In this document: positions 12,539-24,820 of the stretch, in pieces
How positions within the stretch are numbered: position 1 is the first letter of the stretch
How the letters are laid out: each line of letters opens with the position of its first letter
Assembly (NCBI RefSeq): GCF_032062135.1
Contig: NC_092859.1
Coordinates: 109,070,305 to 109,134,304 of the forward strand
DNA length: 64,000 nucleotides
Reading direction: 5' to 3'
Source of the DNA: Pyxicephalus adspersus
Lineage: Eukaryota; Chordata; Amphibia; Anura; Pyxicephalidae
Notes under the pieces: generated by a model
Seen by the model: the letters and a program-made list of their open reading frames with translations, nothing else
What the model was told of the DNA's origin: nothing
Database searches by the model: none
Program-made: the position numbers and the translations under genes

Positions 12539-13510
12539 GATCGGGGATCAGTCATTTTTCTTTCATTTCCATGGAAAATCTGCACAAATGCTTCGGCAGA
12601 GAGGAATTTGCATGCCCATTTCAGAGTTTGTCTTTCTGTTAAAGACAGACATTACATTGTATTAAAACAATCATAACATTTTTTATGCTAAACCATGGCT
12701 ATGCTCAAGGCTAGGTCGTATGAGTAAGCTACTTCCTTTACTTTTCCTCCAAGAGGGCTCCTTAAATTTCGGAGTACGATGACTATGGTTATTTCGTTCT
12801 GACATAAAGCTAATATGTAGAATCTTTAGATATAACTTTGTTTGGTTACAATGGATGATTGAGGTAGATATATTTGTATTGTTGTACATAGAGAAAATGA
12901 GCTGTTGGTATTGGCTTACTCCCATGGTGATACCTTTATAGTTGTTTATACTATGTTGGTAAGTATGAATTACCTTTCCATTCATGTCATTCATGTTGGC
13001 TATTGTAGTAGTGAAAACAGTTTAACTGTTACTGATCTTATCACACATACACAAGAGCAACCCTCATTACCCCCTTTTCTCAGTAAGTATCAGAATTACT
13101 ATTGATGGTTTCTTTGCTCCACCTATTTATCCAATTATTATAAGGTACATGTCACAGAACAGCAAAAACAATCCCCTTTCCCTTATAATGAACTGTTATT
13201 TAAAAACCTATGATATAATATTTATACCTATGATAAATCAAACACTGCTCTTAGCATGAACTGTGGCAGGTCATCTATAAAACTAACATCAAATTTAAAT
13301 CTGCCACAGTGACCTACTAATTGGCAATTAAAATCCTTCCAGCTAATTTAGCTACCTATGCCAGATCAAATATTTTATCATCTTGACTTGTAAATATAAT
13401 CAGATCATGTGGATATTCTTTTACGGATGAGGGAAATACAGAGAACTGGACAAAATTGTTTTTGTGTAAAAATTGAAATATTCAGGAATAAATATGCTAT
13501 CTTGCATGTG

Positions 13511-13511
<1 letters not shown>

Positions 13512-13545
<34 letters not shown>
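13512..13545. repeat. (TA)n microsatellite
   Basis: About 17 uninterrupted TA units. Confidence 0.95.
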
Positions 13546-13547
<2 letters not shown>

Positions 13548-15271
13548 TTTGCTCCCTTTGTAGCTTAATTTACTCTGTTCTCTTCCTTAGAATGACTCTA
13601 GAGACTAGAAATTACATGTAAGTGATCACCTAAATGTCTATCAATTGCCACTCTGCCTTACCTTGTGTTCATACATTTTCCCTTAGCACAGTGACAGAAT
13701 TGAGCTTTGTTGATTTTAGTCATCCATTTTAGAGTCATCATTTGGGTAGACTCTTTGCAAAGTAAATTGTTAAATGTTTATCACATTGGCCAAGCTAGAC
13801 ACATTGTTCCTCAAGTCATGTAAGTGCCATATTTTTGGGATTTTATAAATGTTTTTTTATTGTGACGGCAGCTTCCTTTGCATCATTTGTGCGTATATTT
13901 TTGTTTTTTTTGGCATGTGTTAGCCCAATATTTTGGGTTGGGGATTTATTATTGGACCAAAATTACTATATTTCATTTTACTTTTATTCTAATTGTTTAA
14001 CACTTTTCTTTGCCAATCCTTTTAAAACGTTGCCTCCTGCCTGTGCCTGTAGCTTTATAACTTTGGGCATCTTTTGGGTAGCTTTGCTATTTTTTTTTCT
14101 TTCTTTAAATGCTCCTAACTTTTTAACTTTTTAGATGTTTTTCCAAAACATATGACCTGATGCCAGATCTTTCAATCCTTTTGCAGCAGATCAGGCAATG
14201 GGTCATTTCCTTTTGTGGAATGTCCCCTAATGATGTGGCAGCTAATCAAGATTGGTTGCTACCTCCACAGCACATTATGAGATATCATCAATCAACCTTG
14301 CCCAGGTAAGAAACAGGATGGGGCAAGAACGCACAGATAAACAGCTTTGCAAAATAAACAAAGGAAATGCATGATTTTTATTTTTTGAAGAAGCCAGAAA
14401 ACTGATGGCTAAATATGGCGTGAAAGGTCAGTATTTTGGCATTTGGGGATTCTTTTATATAAAAATAGAATACAGTTGCCATTTCAGATGTTACTGACGA
14501 GAATGAATGGTAGGTAAATTGCTACCCTCAGGTAGAGACATTTTGCAATTCAGTATCAGTTACAAAGTATGATAGTAGGAGACAGACACATACAGAATGC
14601 AGATACCTTTACCAAAGAGATTTCTAATTTCTAATGCCCTTTTCTGTCATGGTATGTCATGATTATCACCACAATTCCAGTGGTTTGGGTAGACACCAAA
14701 TCTACAATCTGCATTTTCAAATTTACCAGCAAAGCTTGCACTTTGTAGGTTGTCACTTTCGAAAAATGCACTTGTGGTATTGCACATCGTGCAATTGCAC
14801 GATGGTATCTAAAGGCTTACACTAGACATATTAGTTCCAGTGCATACGGTTCAGCAAGCAGATAAGTAAAAATTTGCACCAAGCACTTATCGTGAAAATT
14901 AGAACTCATTACTCAATGAATGGGAGATAAATTTATCTAGTATGAGATAAGGACAATTTTAAACTCAATTTAAGTTTTGGGATTTTTAGGTACCATATAT
15001 GAAACACTTACATTTTTACAAAATCACAATTTATTATTGTGCAATTGGTAAGTAAACCTAATAAAACACAGAGCTTTTATACAAAATTCAACTATACCAC
15101 AAACTAATCCATGAAATAATACATCTTATAAATTCCTAAAAAGTACATTGTGTGCTTTGAATCCCTTGTCATTTAGGAGTTTCACCAATAGGCTTCTAGG
15201 CGACTATTAACAACCTTAATCGAACTGTCATTCTTCTCCCGAGTATATAGACAAGTTAATAATGGTTATAT

Positions 15272-15287
15272 GGGGGGGGGGGGGGGG
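15272..15287. repeat. Poly(G) run, 16 bases
   Basis: An uninterrupted run of G on the plus strand in an AT-rich context. It could form G-quadruplex structure, and its exact length is prone to sequencing error. Confidence 0.9.
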
Positions 15288-16814
15288 TCAGGTGGGTTTT
15301 TCATACATGGAAATTTAATTATAGAAATAAAGTATTGGTGGGAAATGTATTTCCAAGAATTACTAAATCATCCCCCATTTTTTAGAGCAGGTAGCTGCTG
15401 TCTCATATTTTCAGATATCACTGATGGCTAGGATTCGCACCAGTCTGGTAGGTGTAGGCCAAGCTGAGTGGTTTCTGATCATGTATCAGTTATGTTACTT
15501 GTTGAAAAACTGACTGGATTCCAAACTTTTTCATCAACTACAATTTTTGTAGTTTCTTTCTCTTCTCTACACTTTTGCAAATTTACTAGAATAAAAATTT
15601 AAAAATGAGAACATTGAATTAATGTATTTTTACTGTCCTACTAACCTTTCCTGTTTCCTTGACATATCTTTGTCAGATGAATGAGTTTTAGGACTGATTT
15701 GGCAAATCTGCAACAGAATTTAATTTGGTTCTCTTATGTCTACATATAGAAAAATAGTTAGACAAAATACATTAAACTATATTTTCATTCTTTACTTATT
15801 GGGATAACAGAGGAAAGCATTTTCTCTTTATTTTAGAAGGGAAACAATACAGAGTATTAAGGTCTTATTTTGACTAAAGAAGATTTAATAGAAAGGGATG
15901 AAATGGTGACATTTGAAAACTATGGCAATTGTTTACACAGGCAATAAATCAAAGATTAATTAGAATGTGTGCACAAACCCTATCAACCTTATTCAGTAAT
16001 AATTGGCAGTGTTTGTCACATATATGGTCTTTAATATTTTACTCTTATGTCCATGCTGCATCAGTTATTGTAAAGTTCATTTGATAGTATTTAGTGTAGT
16101 TTTTTATTTAAATTGTGATGGGTAACTTTTTACAAAGATTTATTTCATTGGAGTTTGTGAATATCTTTAAGACCAATTATAGGACCAAGATGTATTTTTT
16201 TCCAATGCTGACATAGTAATTATTACCTGCTTAAGTTACCCCTTAAGGTGTACATTACCTTAGTGCAACTTTCTGTAATTGGTTTTAATCCTCCCCTGGA
16301 GACATTTATACAGTCCAAATATATGTAATCATTAGGGATAGTTAGAGATTTCTAATGCTTATGTTCTGAGTTATGGAGGGTTTTTGGAGTATTCTTAAGG
16401 CAGACGTGCTGTCATACCAGAGCTCCTGGACCTCTATATTTATTTTAGTACATCTGAGCAGTACAACCTACTATATGACCTGATACAAAATGAATTTTAT
16501 GGGGGGAACCCCTGGATTTGTTTAATTTGTATATCTATGCTAGATGATACACATGTGTGTACATGCACACATTCTTCATTTGATGTTGAGCAATACCTTA
16601 TAAGGTTTGGTATGTGATCAGTTTCTAAGGGATAGATTTCATGGCTACTTAAGTAGTGTTGCCGGGCCAAAATATTTGATAAAGAGAGGGTGAAATAAAA
16701 AGTGGTTCTTTAAGGCAGTATTTTTATAAAATTGATTAAAATCTTTTATTTCCATTCAATAAAAATAAATGTTTTAACATACACATATATATGGTTTTAG
16801 TACTCTGACATTAT

Positions 16815-19800
16815 CAGGCTGATTCATCAAGCCAAATCAGAAGCTCGACGCGTGTGTCTATTTGCGAACCAGATTCGGAGCCCTAAAAGCAATTTATTAA
16901 GCAAATCCGAGGCACTGGTATACTCTCGCGGAAGTCATCAGCTGAAGCAATCTCTCCGATGGATATACGCAGCCCCAGCAGTTTCACACTGACGAGCCTG
17001 CATTAAACTCACTGTTCCCCTTAAATAGCGTTCTTTCTAATGGCACACAAATTACCCCTAGCCCTAAAAAAATGTTTGTGCTGTTCAAATGTTTAAAACA
17101 TTTATATGAGCTAAGAAGAAAGCATATTTTAAAATGACTGTTAGGCAAGAGTGGAGGAGCCGCCTGGGGTTATGTGCAAGTGCTAATTGCAAGTGAATTT
17201 CTATCACCTGTGCACTTAAATTTGAGCATATATAGGGGTGTTGTTTAACTTTCTTTTTCTTTTTTATTACTTGGAGGGGCAGGAGGGGCTGTTGTTTTGT
17301 GTGTTATCCTGATTAAACTATGTTGCTGCATTTGATACTTTGCTTACCCTTTAGCACAATAGCTGCATTTTTACTTTGAATGTTTTAATGTCCATTTTGC
17401 AATTTTGAAGTCAATGTTAATGCTATGTTATTGTGTTTGTGGCCATATTTTTTTTATTGCAAAATTCTACCTTTATTACCACTTTTCAATGTTTGTCCCG
17501 CATAAATATTTTCTAATCCAGTTTTCCATCCAAAATTGCATATTGGTTTGGTGAGTATTTTTTGAATATAATATTTGTTGGGCCAGTTTTGGACTATTTT
17601 GGCTTTACATGCAAGTGTGGGTTTACATGTTATTTGTTTGTTCTTTTTAATTTTTTTGTCATTTAGTGTAAACTTAGTGATGTGATGTGTTTTGTTTTTA
17701 TGTCCTTTTATATTTTAATGTGACCTTTTAGCAAATGTTTCTTTTGAATAAAGTTTGTAAAATGTTGTTGTTTGTTTTTTAGGGGTTTGTTGTTATGTGA
17801 TCTCCTTTCCAATCTCCCAGAACATAGAGTTTAAAAAGTCAATTGTGATTGTTTTTAGCTGTTTCATTCTCTGAATTGTATGAAAAGCTAAAAACAGCAC
17901 AATTGTATTGTTAAAACTTAGTTGTTTGATGCACATAGTTGTGCACCAAACTTCAGGAGTGTGTAGCTCATAGTTGTGCGTCAAGGTGGACCCGCTATGT
18001 GTGCGTGAACTGTGTTTTATCAGTTAAAAAATGCACTGCACTTTTGCACAGTCCTTATTCAGGTAAGTTTTTTTTTTCTTGCTTCATGTGCACTCATGCA
18101 TGTATGTATAGACTTGTGTGTATGAAGCAAAACATGTATGTATGCATTGCGATATGTGTAGATATACATAGAAAGGAGAAATGAAAAGTCAATATATATA
18201 TATTGGGACAAGATCTAAATACCATTCAAACCTGCAGAAACATCCTGAAGGGATGGAAAAGCAAGAAAATGTTTGACACAAAGTGGATTTGGCCTTGGAA
18301 GTTTAATATACTAGTACTATTTGTTTTGTGTAAACACCTAAATAATGCATACACTCCAGTATATATGAGCATTAAGTTAAGCAACAACACAACATCTCTT
18401 CATTTCTAAGAGTGCCTGACCCTGCTTGTGAGCTTGGCAATCAATCTGCTTTGATGTTGTGCTTGGAACCTGGACCTCCTTTCATCACCATCAGGTGTGT
18501 TAGAATGAGTATGCAACTCAGCTGGACAACTCATTGACAACCAGTTTGGACAGCAAGTGGAAGTATGTTTGTATACAATAGTGCTAAGATCAGGCAGCAC
18601 AGCACAATGACAACAAACCTATAACACTACTACAAATGAACACAGGAGTTGTGTGGCGGCAAAGCAACATGAGTGCAAATGTCAGACTATTAAAAAACCA
18701 TGACAATGTTTTCAGAAAAGGACTATGTACATAATACATTTAAATACCAATATGTGACAATGGGACAAAGGCAACAAGGGAGGTCAAGTAGCACTTTGGA
18801 GTGGAAACCATGCAGACATTTGTACTCAATACTTGTGGAAAAAAATGACAAAACATTGCTGAAGAATTGCTAAACAACAGAATCTGGCATTACAAACCAG
18901 GCACAAAAACATTGCAGCAACAGATGAAACTAACAATCATGAGGATTACAAAAAATCACATTAATGCAAACCATCCAAGTAAACTTACTTATTTAACCCC
19001 CACAAACCAGTCCAGTTAAAATAGTACTAATGAAAATGCATATGTATTTCTATACCTTTAAATGTATTTGACACACACAAGTGAAATCACTAAATGTTCC
19101 TTAAAACATGTATTATAACATGTTTGCCAATAATCTTTTACTAAAATATTTGATTTCTCTAAAGTAGAACTAGAACTAGTCAAACTAGAATGAAATTTGA
19201 ATCAGGTCACAAATGTTTGTTCACATATACCGTGTTTCCCCGATTATAAGGCATCCCTATCAAATAAGCCACCCCCGATTTTTGCTAAAATAATTAAAAT
19301 AAGGCACTCACCCGCGAATAAGACATCCTCCGATACCTGATACTGTGTGTGTCTCCTCGATGCTGGCTGCAGTGCAGAGCGAAACTGAAAGTAACAAGCC
19401 GGCACACGCGCCCCCGCGATTCTGCACCAGGAAGCAAGCTGCTGATCCCTGCCCTAACGAAGTTACCCGGTCGTACAGTAGAAAAAAAGGTAAGTCAGGG
19501 GACAGACACAGGCACAGAGTGATCAGAAGGGGACAATATTGGCACAGAGTGATCAGAAGGGGAATATGAATGGCACATGAGTGATTTTCAACAATAAATG
19601 TGTACTGTAGTCTTCTTCATGGAAAAATAAGACATCCCCCTGAAAATAGGACCTAGGGCATATTTTGGCATTTCAAAAAATATAAGACAGTGCCTTATAA
19701 TCGGGGAAACAGGGTATTTTTACAGTCATACTATTGTGTGATAACATATTTGAAGGTGCTACTATATCTAGCTTGATAAAAATTAGTTTGCAATGTTGCA

Positions 19801-20205
19801 ACCAAAAGAAAAAGTATCAAAACAACAAGTGGAACAAATGTAACTATAAATGAAGCAATTTTGTGATTGAGTAGAATGTAACATAAAAAAGTAGCAAAAG
19901 TAACACAAAAAAACATCAAGCATTAAAGATTCAAACTGACCTGTAAAATGGACTGAAGATGCGCACAGAACAGGGCACAGGTGTGTGCTAATCAATTGCT
20001 ATCACCTCATCATTGAGTTTAACATCTCCTGAATTGCGCAGCTGAAAATTTCATCGCCTTAATTGGCGTATTTGAGATCTTTTCTCATTTTTGCAGGAAA
20101 CTGGCAGGCGAGTTCATTAGAACTCGGGCCCAACTCGTGGTAATAGAGCTTGCCGACCGAAGCGTACGTACGCGCATTTCATTGTTAAATCAGGGCCTTT
20201 AAAAT
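16815..20205. mobile_element. Putative inner DNA transposon, class uncertain
   Basis: Left edge CAGGCTGATTCATCAAG and right edge (minus strand) AGGCCCTGATTTAACAATG are similar, and both are followed by CpG-rich, ACGCG/GCGTACG-containing subterminal DNA unlike the AT-rich interior. This resembles PIF/Harbinger-type elements, but no DDE transposase or Myb-like protein could be read. Frames at 17939-18184, 18203-18409 and 18406-18600 (minus) are short and unrecognised. The interior is AT-rich and broken by stops. Confidence 0.35.
19228..19716. mobile_element. TA-flanked MITE with 23-bp inverted ends
   Basis: Both ends carry CGTGTTTCCCCGATTATAA or its complement (left CCGTG, right complement CCCTG), flanked by TA. 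Near-palindromic subterminal blocks repeat 'ATAAGACATCC' and 'AAAATAAGGC'. The TA duplication fits Tc1/mariner-type elements. The 'TTTCCCCGAAAATAAGAC' motif recurs in repeats of many vertebrates, as far as I recall. An internal 22-bp unit, GGCACAGAGTGATCAGAAGG plus GG, occurs twice 30 bp apart (19511 and 19541). No protein is encoded. Confidence 0.75.
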
Positions 20206-20467
20206 CTAACATACCACATAGTAATAATCAGTTGCACAACCAAGTCAGAAGTAATAACTTACTTTGTATATTGACCAGGTAACGATATTAAGTAATAGGA
20301 TAGAGGACCATTAAACTGAACTTGTGACCAAATGCCAGAAAAGTACAAAAGGGAGATTGTGGTCTGAATGCACTCTGTGATGGTAAACAATTTCAGTATT
20401 AGATTTAGAGATATAAATATAAGTTGGATACTTTTAATATACATTAAATTATTATTAATAAGTAAAA

Positions 20468-20499
20468 AGTTGCACTTACTTATAAGTGTAAGTGCAACT
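20468..20499. other. Perfect 12-bp hairpin
   Basis: AGTTGCACTTAC and its exact complement GTAAGTGCAACT are separated by 8 bases. It lies just inside the right arm of the composite element. It is too short to call a microRNA precursor. Confidence 0.6.
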
Positions 20500-20689
20500 G
20501 ATTACTTAATAGGAATTTTTGTATTTAGATTCATAACGTCAGAGTACTAAAACCATATATGTGTGTATGTTAATACATTTATTTTTATTGAATATAAAAA
20601 AAAGATTTTAATACATTTTATAAAAATGCTGCCTTAAAGAGTCACTTTTCTTTTCACCCTTTCTTTGAGCAGTACCTTGTTTATCAGAA

Positions 20690-21115
20690 CTTGTGCCCTA
20701 CTTGCACCCAGTGCCCCTTTTATCCACATTAGGGCCACTGGGCCATATTGGCAAGAGAGGCTACCCTTACCACCTAGGGCAACCAACAGGTACATGACAG
20801 CCCCTCTCCAATCTGAAAAATATCCTGTTTAATATAGCTTGCCAAAGAAGAAAGGGGAAAAGGATGAAAACCTAATGTCCTTCCTCTGGGCAAAAAAACA
20901 GACTTCTGCCCACCCGAAACAGTTGCAATGGCTATTGTTGGGAGAAAGGGTTTCATATGCACAACATGATCCCAGTGTTGTTTGGGTCTTCAAGTGGAGT
21001 GTTTTTTAGAATCTGGAAGCCCCCTTTATTAAGAGGGCCCCCCAGATATCAATCCTCACACCTTGTAGAAATAAATTCAGGGGTATATAGTACCCTTTAC
21101 CCATTCTCAGAAAGA
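20690..21115 (-). repeat. Dispersed repeat X, copy 1
   Basis: Read on the minus strand, the order of blocks TTTCTTTCT, GAATGGGTAAAGGGTACT, GGGGG-CCTCTTAATAAAGGG, GGGCTTCCA, CTGGGATCAT and AATAGCCATTGC matches 40258-40500 on the plus strand, with many substitutions. Two inverted copies 20 kb apart show it is an interspersed repeat. No ORF and no recognisable ends, so the class is unknown. It directly follows the right arm of the composite element. Confidence 0.6.
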
Positions 21116-22492
21116 AAGAAATAATCCCTAGAAATTAATATAGATTTTTTCTTATTGATTTTTACCTTTACAGGGTACAACAGTGTCAAATTAGCATCCC
21201 AAGATGATCTTTCATTGCCAACTCTGTCCTCTGGTGCTGATCAAGATGACATAAACTTTGCCCAGGTAGACAGAGCACCTGTTCTTGTTCAACCAATCCA
21301 GCAAGGGACCTAGCTGCCCCCTTCCTGGGGGCTGGACCATGACAACTCTCATCGTCTGGTTGCAATACTATACCTGTCAATAAAAAGTATTATAATCTTA
21401 GATTGGTAAAATTCCAAATTCAAAACCAGGTACTCCTAGCCACCAGCCGGAACCAGCCACACTCATCAGGGGAATAATTTTCAGCTCAAAAATTAAAATG
21501 AAGTTCCAGCAGCGCATCAGCCTCCCTCTTGCATTACTGGAACTTTAGTTTAACTGCCAGGCAGGAGATTACTGCCTCTTGAGTGCAGCTGGTGCTGGCT
21601 GGTGGATTTGATAAAGTGGGTTTATATGACTTTACAACTTATGTTGAGGAAAAGGATCTGTTCTATGGTTGATATTGTGGCCTAGATTTGGTCTTCTCAA
21701 GGATTTTTTCCATCTGAGGGGCTACTACAAAAGGTTAGCGGACAGGACCCTCCCTCCCTGTGTGTTTGGTAACTGCTAAAACCTGCTACTGAGGAGCTAG
21801 TAGTATGAAGTGTATTCTTTTGATTTTTTTTTAACACAATGACAGGGATGCTTAAAAATTAGCTGAAATGTTGCACAGGCTGATGACAGCCTGGACTTGC
21901 AACTCTCAGTTGCTAAGCAACTCATATAGCAAGACAAACTTTTTACAGGTTTTAAATGCTCACAAAAATTACACATTTTTCATTTTATGCCTACATAAAA
22001 TGTTACTTGAGTGTGATACAGTAAGTAGAGAAGAAAACATTTTCTGATGAAAGGTCCTACAGTGCATAGTACTTTGTACCCTTAGTCATAAATAAAAGCA
22101 TGGTTCTTGTCAAATTCATCTTGGTTCACAATATGCAACAATTTATCAAAAACACTGACACATTTGATGCATGTAAACTACATAATTGTTTCAAAGCTGT
22201 GTATTAGAGCAGTTTCAACTACCTAATAATTAGTTATTTTATAAGACAGTCTGTAGAGTGCTCAGTGGTGGAGAAAATCCAATATGTTAGCTCTGGGTCC
22301 ATTAGCATTGGTGTTCCAATAGGGAGTTCAGGGCAGACTGTCTATTCCAGCGATATATCATGAAAAGTGATTTTCCAGTGACTTTTCATTTTTCATTTAC
22401 TGTATATGGGTAAAAGGCTATGAGTACAGTTACTTTGTAAACTACAATACCTACCACAAACATACCCTTCTTTACATATCATGGGATACTTG
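21116..22492. other. Intergenic DNA with a fold-back segment at 21430-21612
   Basis: No gene recognised. 21437-21511 and 21540-21612 are imperfect inverted copies (CCACCAGCC, ACCAGC, CACTCA, AAGTTCCAG shared in order), suggesting a small decayed palindromic MITE. Confidence 0.45.
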
Positions 22493-22901
22493 TTAACCTC
22501 TCTAGCATTAGCTAAATTTAAACATGTAGCCCATTACTATTTTTAGGCCTACATGGTTGGTTTAGTATAAATATAGAAAAACTGTCACGTTGCTTATTAA
22601 GGCACAACCTTCACCCAACATACCCCCCAAAGATTAGCTATGCACAAAAGCTTATTTCAAAATGGAAGCCTGAATGTTAGAAACTTAGATATTGAACTAA
22701 TTGTTCAATCTCGTCTGTGCACTTCGTGACTGGAGATCGAGGAGGAAGGACATGTCCCTAGGACCGGCAGGGACCAGCAGGATGCCAGGGGACAGCGACA
22801 GAACAAGGTAAGTGTTTTTTTTTTAGTTAAAAGCTACACCGTGTGACTTGCCTAGAAAATCCACCCTGAGTCACACTCGGGAATACCGCTAGGGGTGTTA
22901 A
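22493..22901 (+). mobile_element. TTAA-flanked MITE, copy T3, carrying a foreign 204-bp repeat
   Basis: TTAA at 22493-22496 is followed by CCTCTCTAGC. The right end is CCGCTAGGGGTG followed by TTAA at 22898-22901. The 3' half has the family pattern: GC-rich core, CAAGGTAAGT (22804-22813), and CCTGAGTCACACTCGGG near the end. The A/T-rich 5' half normally found in the family is replaced by a 204-bp segment (22505-22708) that also occurs on its own at 24616-24820. The right TTAA is immediately followed by MITE copy M2. Confidence 0.7.
22505..22708 (+). repeat. 204-bp repeat Z, copy 1
   Basis: Nearly identical to 24616-24820 (roughly 15 differences by eye, including a CG to CA change in GTCACGTTGC). 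It begins GCATTAGCTAAATTTAAAC and contains CACCCAACATACCCCCCAAA. It has no ORF and no terminal repeats. It starts within about 10 bp of the left end of the TTAA element T3. Confidence 0.85.
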
Positions 22902-23113
22902 ATAGTTCTCTAAAGCTGGAGAAGATACACTTTCATCAGTGAACCTTGGTGATCCAGCAAACTTGGAATGGATTAGATCTGGTCCAGAATTAAAAACATT
23001 TGCAAACAAATAGCAAATTACTTTTAAGGAATCCATTCCATATTTACTGTATAACCCAGGTTCACTCATGAAACTATCTTCTCCAGGCTTGGAGAGCTTT
23101 AATAAATCAGGCT
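22902..23113. mobile_element. Palindromic MITE, copy M2
   Basis: Same family as M1: CTCTAAAGCTGGAGAAGATA, GGTGATCCAGCAAAC, ATGGATTAGATCTGG, ATCCATTCCATATTTAC and AATAAATCAGGC in the same palindromic order. Slightly truncated at the left edge, where it abuts the TTAA of T3. Confidence 0.75.
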
Positions 23114-23139
23114 CATTGCATCTACAGATGTATGTTTAT

Positions 23140-23403
23140 TATTTTTAAGTTGATAGTATCACATACTTATATAGCACCAACATATTACATACACAGTACT
23201 TTACAGAGTCCATAGTCATGTCACTAATTTTTCCTCAGGTAAGCTCACAATCTTATTTTTGGAGGAGGCCAAATAGCCAATCAGTATGCTTTAGGGACAT
23301 TGTGGGAAACTGGATTTCCTGGAGGAAACCCACGCAAACAGAGGATGAACATGAAACCCCATGCCAAGGCAAGAGTGCTAGCGACTAAGCCATAGTGGTG
23401 CCT
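23140..23403 (+). repeat. SINE-like vertebrate repeat
   Basis: Contains TATATAGCACCAACATATTA, AGCTCACAATCTTATTTTTG, GACATTGTGGGAAACTGG, GGAGGAAACCCACGCAAACA and the tail CTAGCGACTAAGCCATAGTG followed by GTGCC. I know this block order (unit ending in 'CACTGCGCCACCGTGCTGCC'-like sequence) from dispersed repeats in fish and frog genomes. The tRNA-like box B region seems decayed. Class is not certain. Confidence 0.6.
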
Positions 23404-24615
23404 AAAGTTTCATCTGCTTATATTTTGCGTTATCCAGACCTTGCTTCTCCCCTTCCTCTCTCATCAAAATGCAAACTGTTAACCATTTATTATTCCATGG
23501 TTGGGGAAGAACAGGCTAGATGATATTGGATGTCCATCAGCTAGAAAATTTGTTGTATGATATGTTAAAGCTCTAATACTCACAATGAGAGATCTATAAA
23601 GCACAGTGAAGTCAGAGTGAGTAATTTCAGTACAGGAAAAAGTAAATTTGTGTAAGATGGAAGGTTCAACTTTAAAATATGGATCTGTCTTACATTGTTT
23701 ATGATCGGATCAGTAGAAATTGCAATCAGAATATTGTCATCACAACTCATAATGTAGCTTACTAGTGTCTATGGTTCCATGCTGGATGATGGTGCAGGCA
23801 ACATAACATTCACCACAGCATCTCTAGCTTCATGCTCGTTTGTCAAATGGGCTAAAAGTGAATCTGCTCTAATCTGTGAAGAGGACAGGGTGCCAATGGC
23901 AAACCTGCCAATTTTGGTGTTCTTTGGCAAATGCCAATTGAGCTATTTACTGCAGAGCTGTGAGCACAGGATGTCAGACTACACTACAGGATGTCAGACC
24001 TACATGCCTCTACTTTGTTCAGAAAAATACACTTGAGTAGTCCACTGGAGGTCAACTTATAGGTCTCTGGCAGTTTTCATTTTGTTCCTCTTCGCACAAA
24101 GATAAGATGCCGGTCCTGATCCTTGGTTGTTGCCCTTATAATGCCCTGTCCAGAATTCCTTGTGTAAAGACCCATCTCCTAGTATCTCCTCCATGCTCTT
24201 CTGATTGTGCTGCGGGACAAAAAAAAAGTTTAACTGGCTTTGTGTTATACTGCGTTCCCTAATTTTAGTGTATTTTTTCCATACTGCATCAATTCTTACA
24301 AATTTCACATTCTCTGAATTACCATCATCTTCTGTTTTTTTTTTTTAATACAAAACTGTGTATTCTGAAATTGATATTTGTTACCTCTACACAGTAGAAT
24401 TAGACAACTAGAATGTAAAGCACTCAACACTAAGAAAATATCTTCATAACAAGAGAGCATTAAAAAATAAAATGGTTCTGCTTGAAAAGATCAATTCATA
24501 TAGGTTTTTGTATGTTACAAGGTTACATTTAGTTCTCTTAACAAATAAAAGGTCCTTTTAAAAGTATAAATAATTAATGTGAATTCATGGCTAAAACTGA
24601 CTGTTATCAATCACT
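23404..24615. other. Intergenic DNA, nothing recognised
   Basis: Frames at 23779-24036 and 24057-24308 (minus) have no recognisable domain. A short duplication of CAGGATGTCAGAC occurs near 23968-24000. Confidence 0.55.
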
Positions 24616-24820
24616 GCATTAGCTAAATTTAAACATGTAGCCCATTACTATTTTTAGACCTACATGGTTGGTTTAGTATAAATATAGAAAAACTGTCACA
24701 TTGCTCATTAATGCACAACCTTCACCCAACATACCCCCCAAAGTTTAGCTATGCACAAAAGCTTATTCCAAAATGGAAGCCCAAATGTTACAAACTTAGC
24801 TATTGAGCTTATTGTTAAAT
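24616..24820 (+). repeat. 204-bp repeat Z, copy 2
   Basis: Second copy of the segment at 22505-22708, here not inside a TTAA element. It defines the repeat ends as GCATTAGC at the left and about TTGTTAAAT at the right. Confidence 0.85.

Larger units (their letters stand above)
12539..16677. other. Intergenic DNA, no gene recognised
   Basis: Several short frames occur (12683-12994 minus, 12905-13105, 13835-14134), all without recognisable domains; the last is just T-rich DNA giving a hydrophobic peptide. No repeat ends identified apart from the simple repeats listed separately. Confidence 0.55.
16678..20684. mobile_element. Composite DNA element bounded by ~140-bp inverted arms
   Basis: The left arm (16678-16813) and right arm (20533-20684) are inverted copies. 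Shared blocks in order are GATAAA, AGGGTGAAA, CTTTAAGGCAG, TTTTTATAAAA, TTAAAATCTTTT, TTCAATAAAAATAAATG, TTAACATACACA and TATATGGTTTTAGTACTCTG. The right arm has about 15 extra bases near its outer edge. The 3.7 kb between them holds a second element and a MITE (listed separately) and no intact transposase that I can recognise. Either this is one large non-autonomous transposon with long TIRs, or two inverted copies of a short repeat that happen to flank other insertions. Confidence 0.6.

Noticed and set aside
13835..14134. 99-codon hydrophobic frame that could pass for a membrane protein
   Set aside because: The sequence is T-rich, which gives Phe/Leu-rich peptides by chance; no signal-peptide logic, homologue or neighbouring exon.
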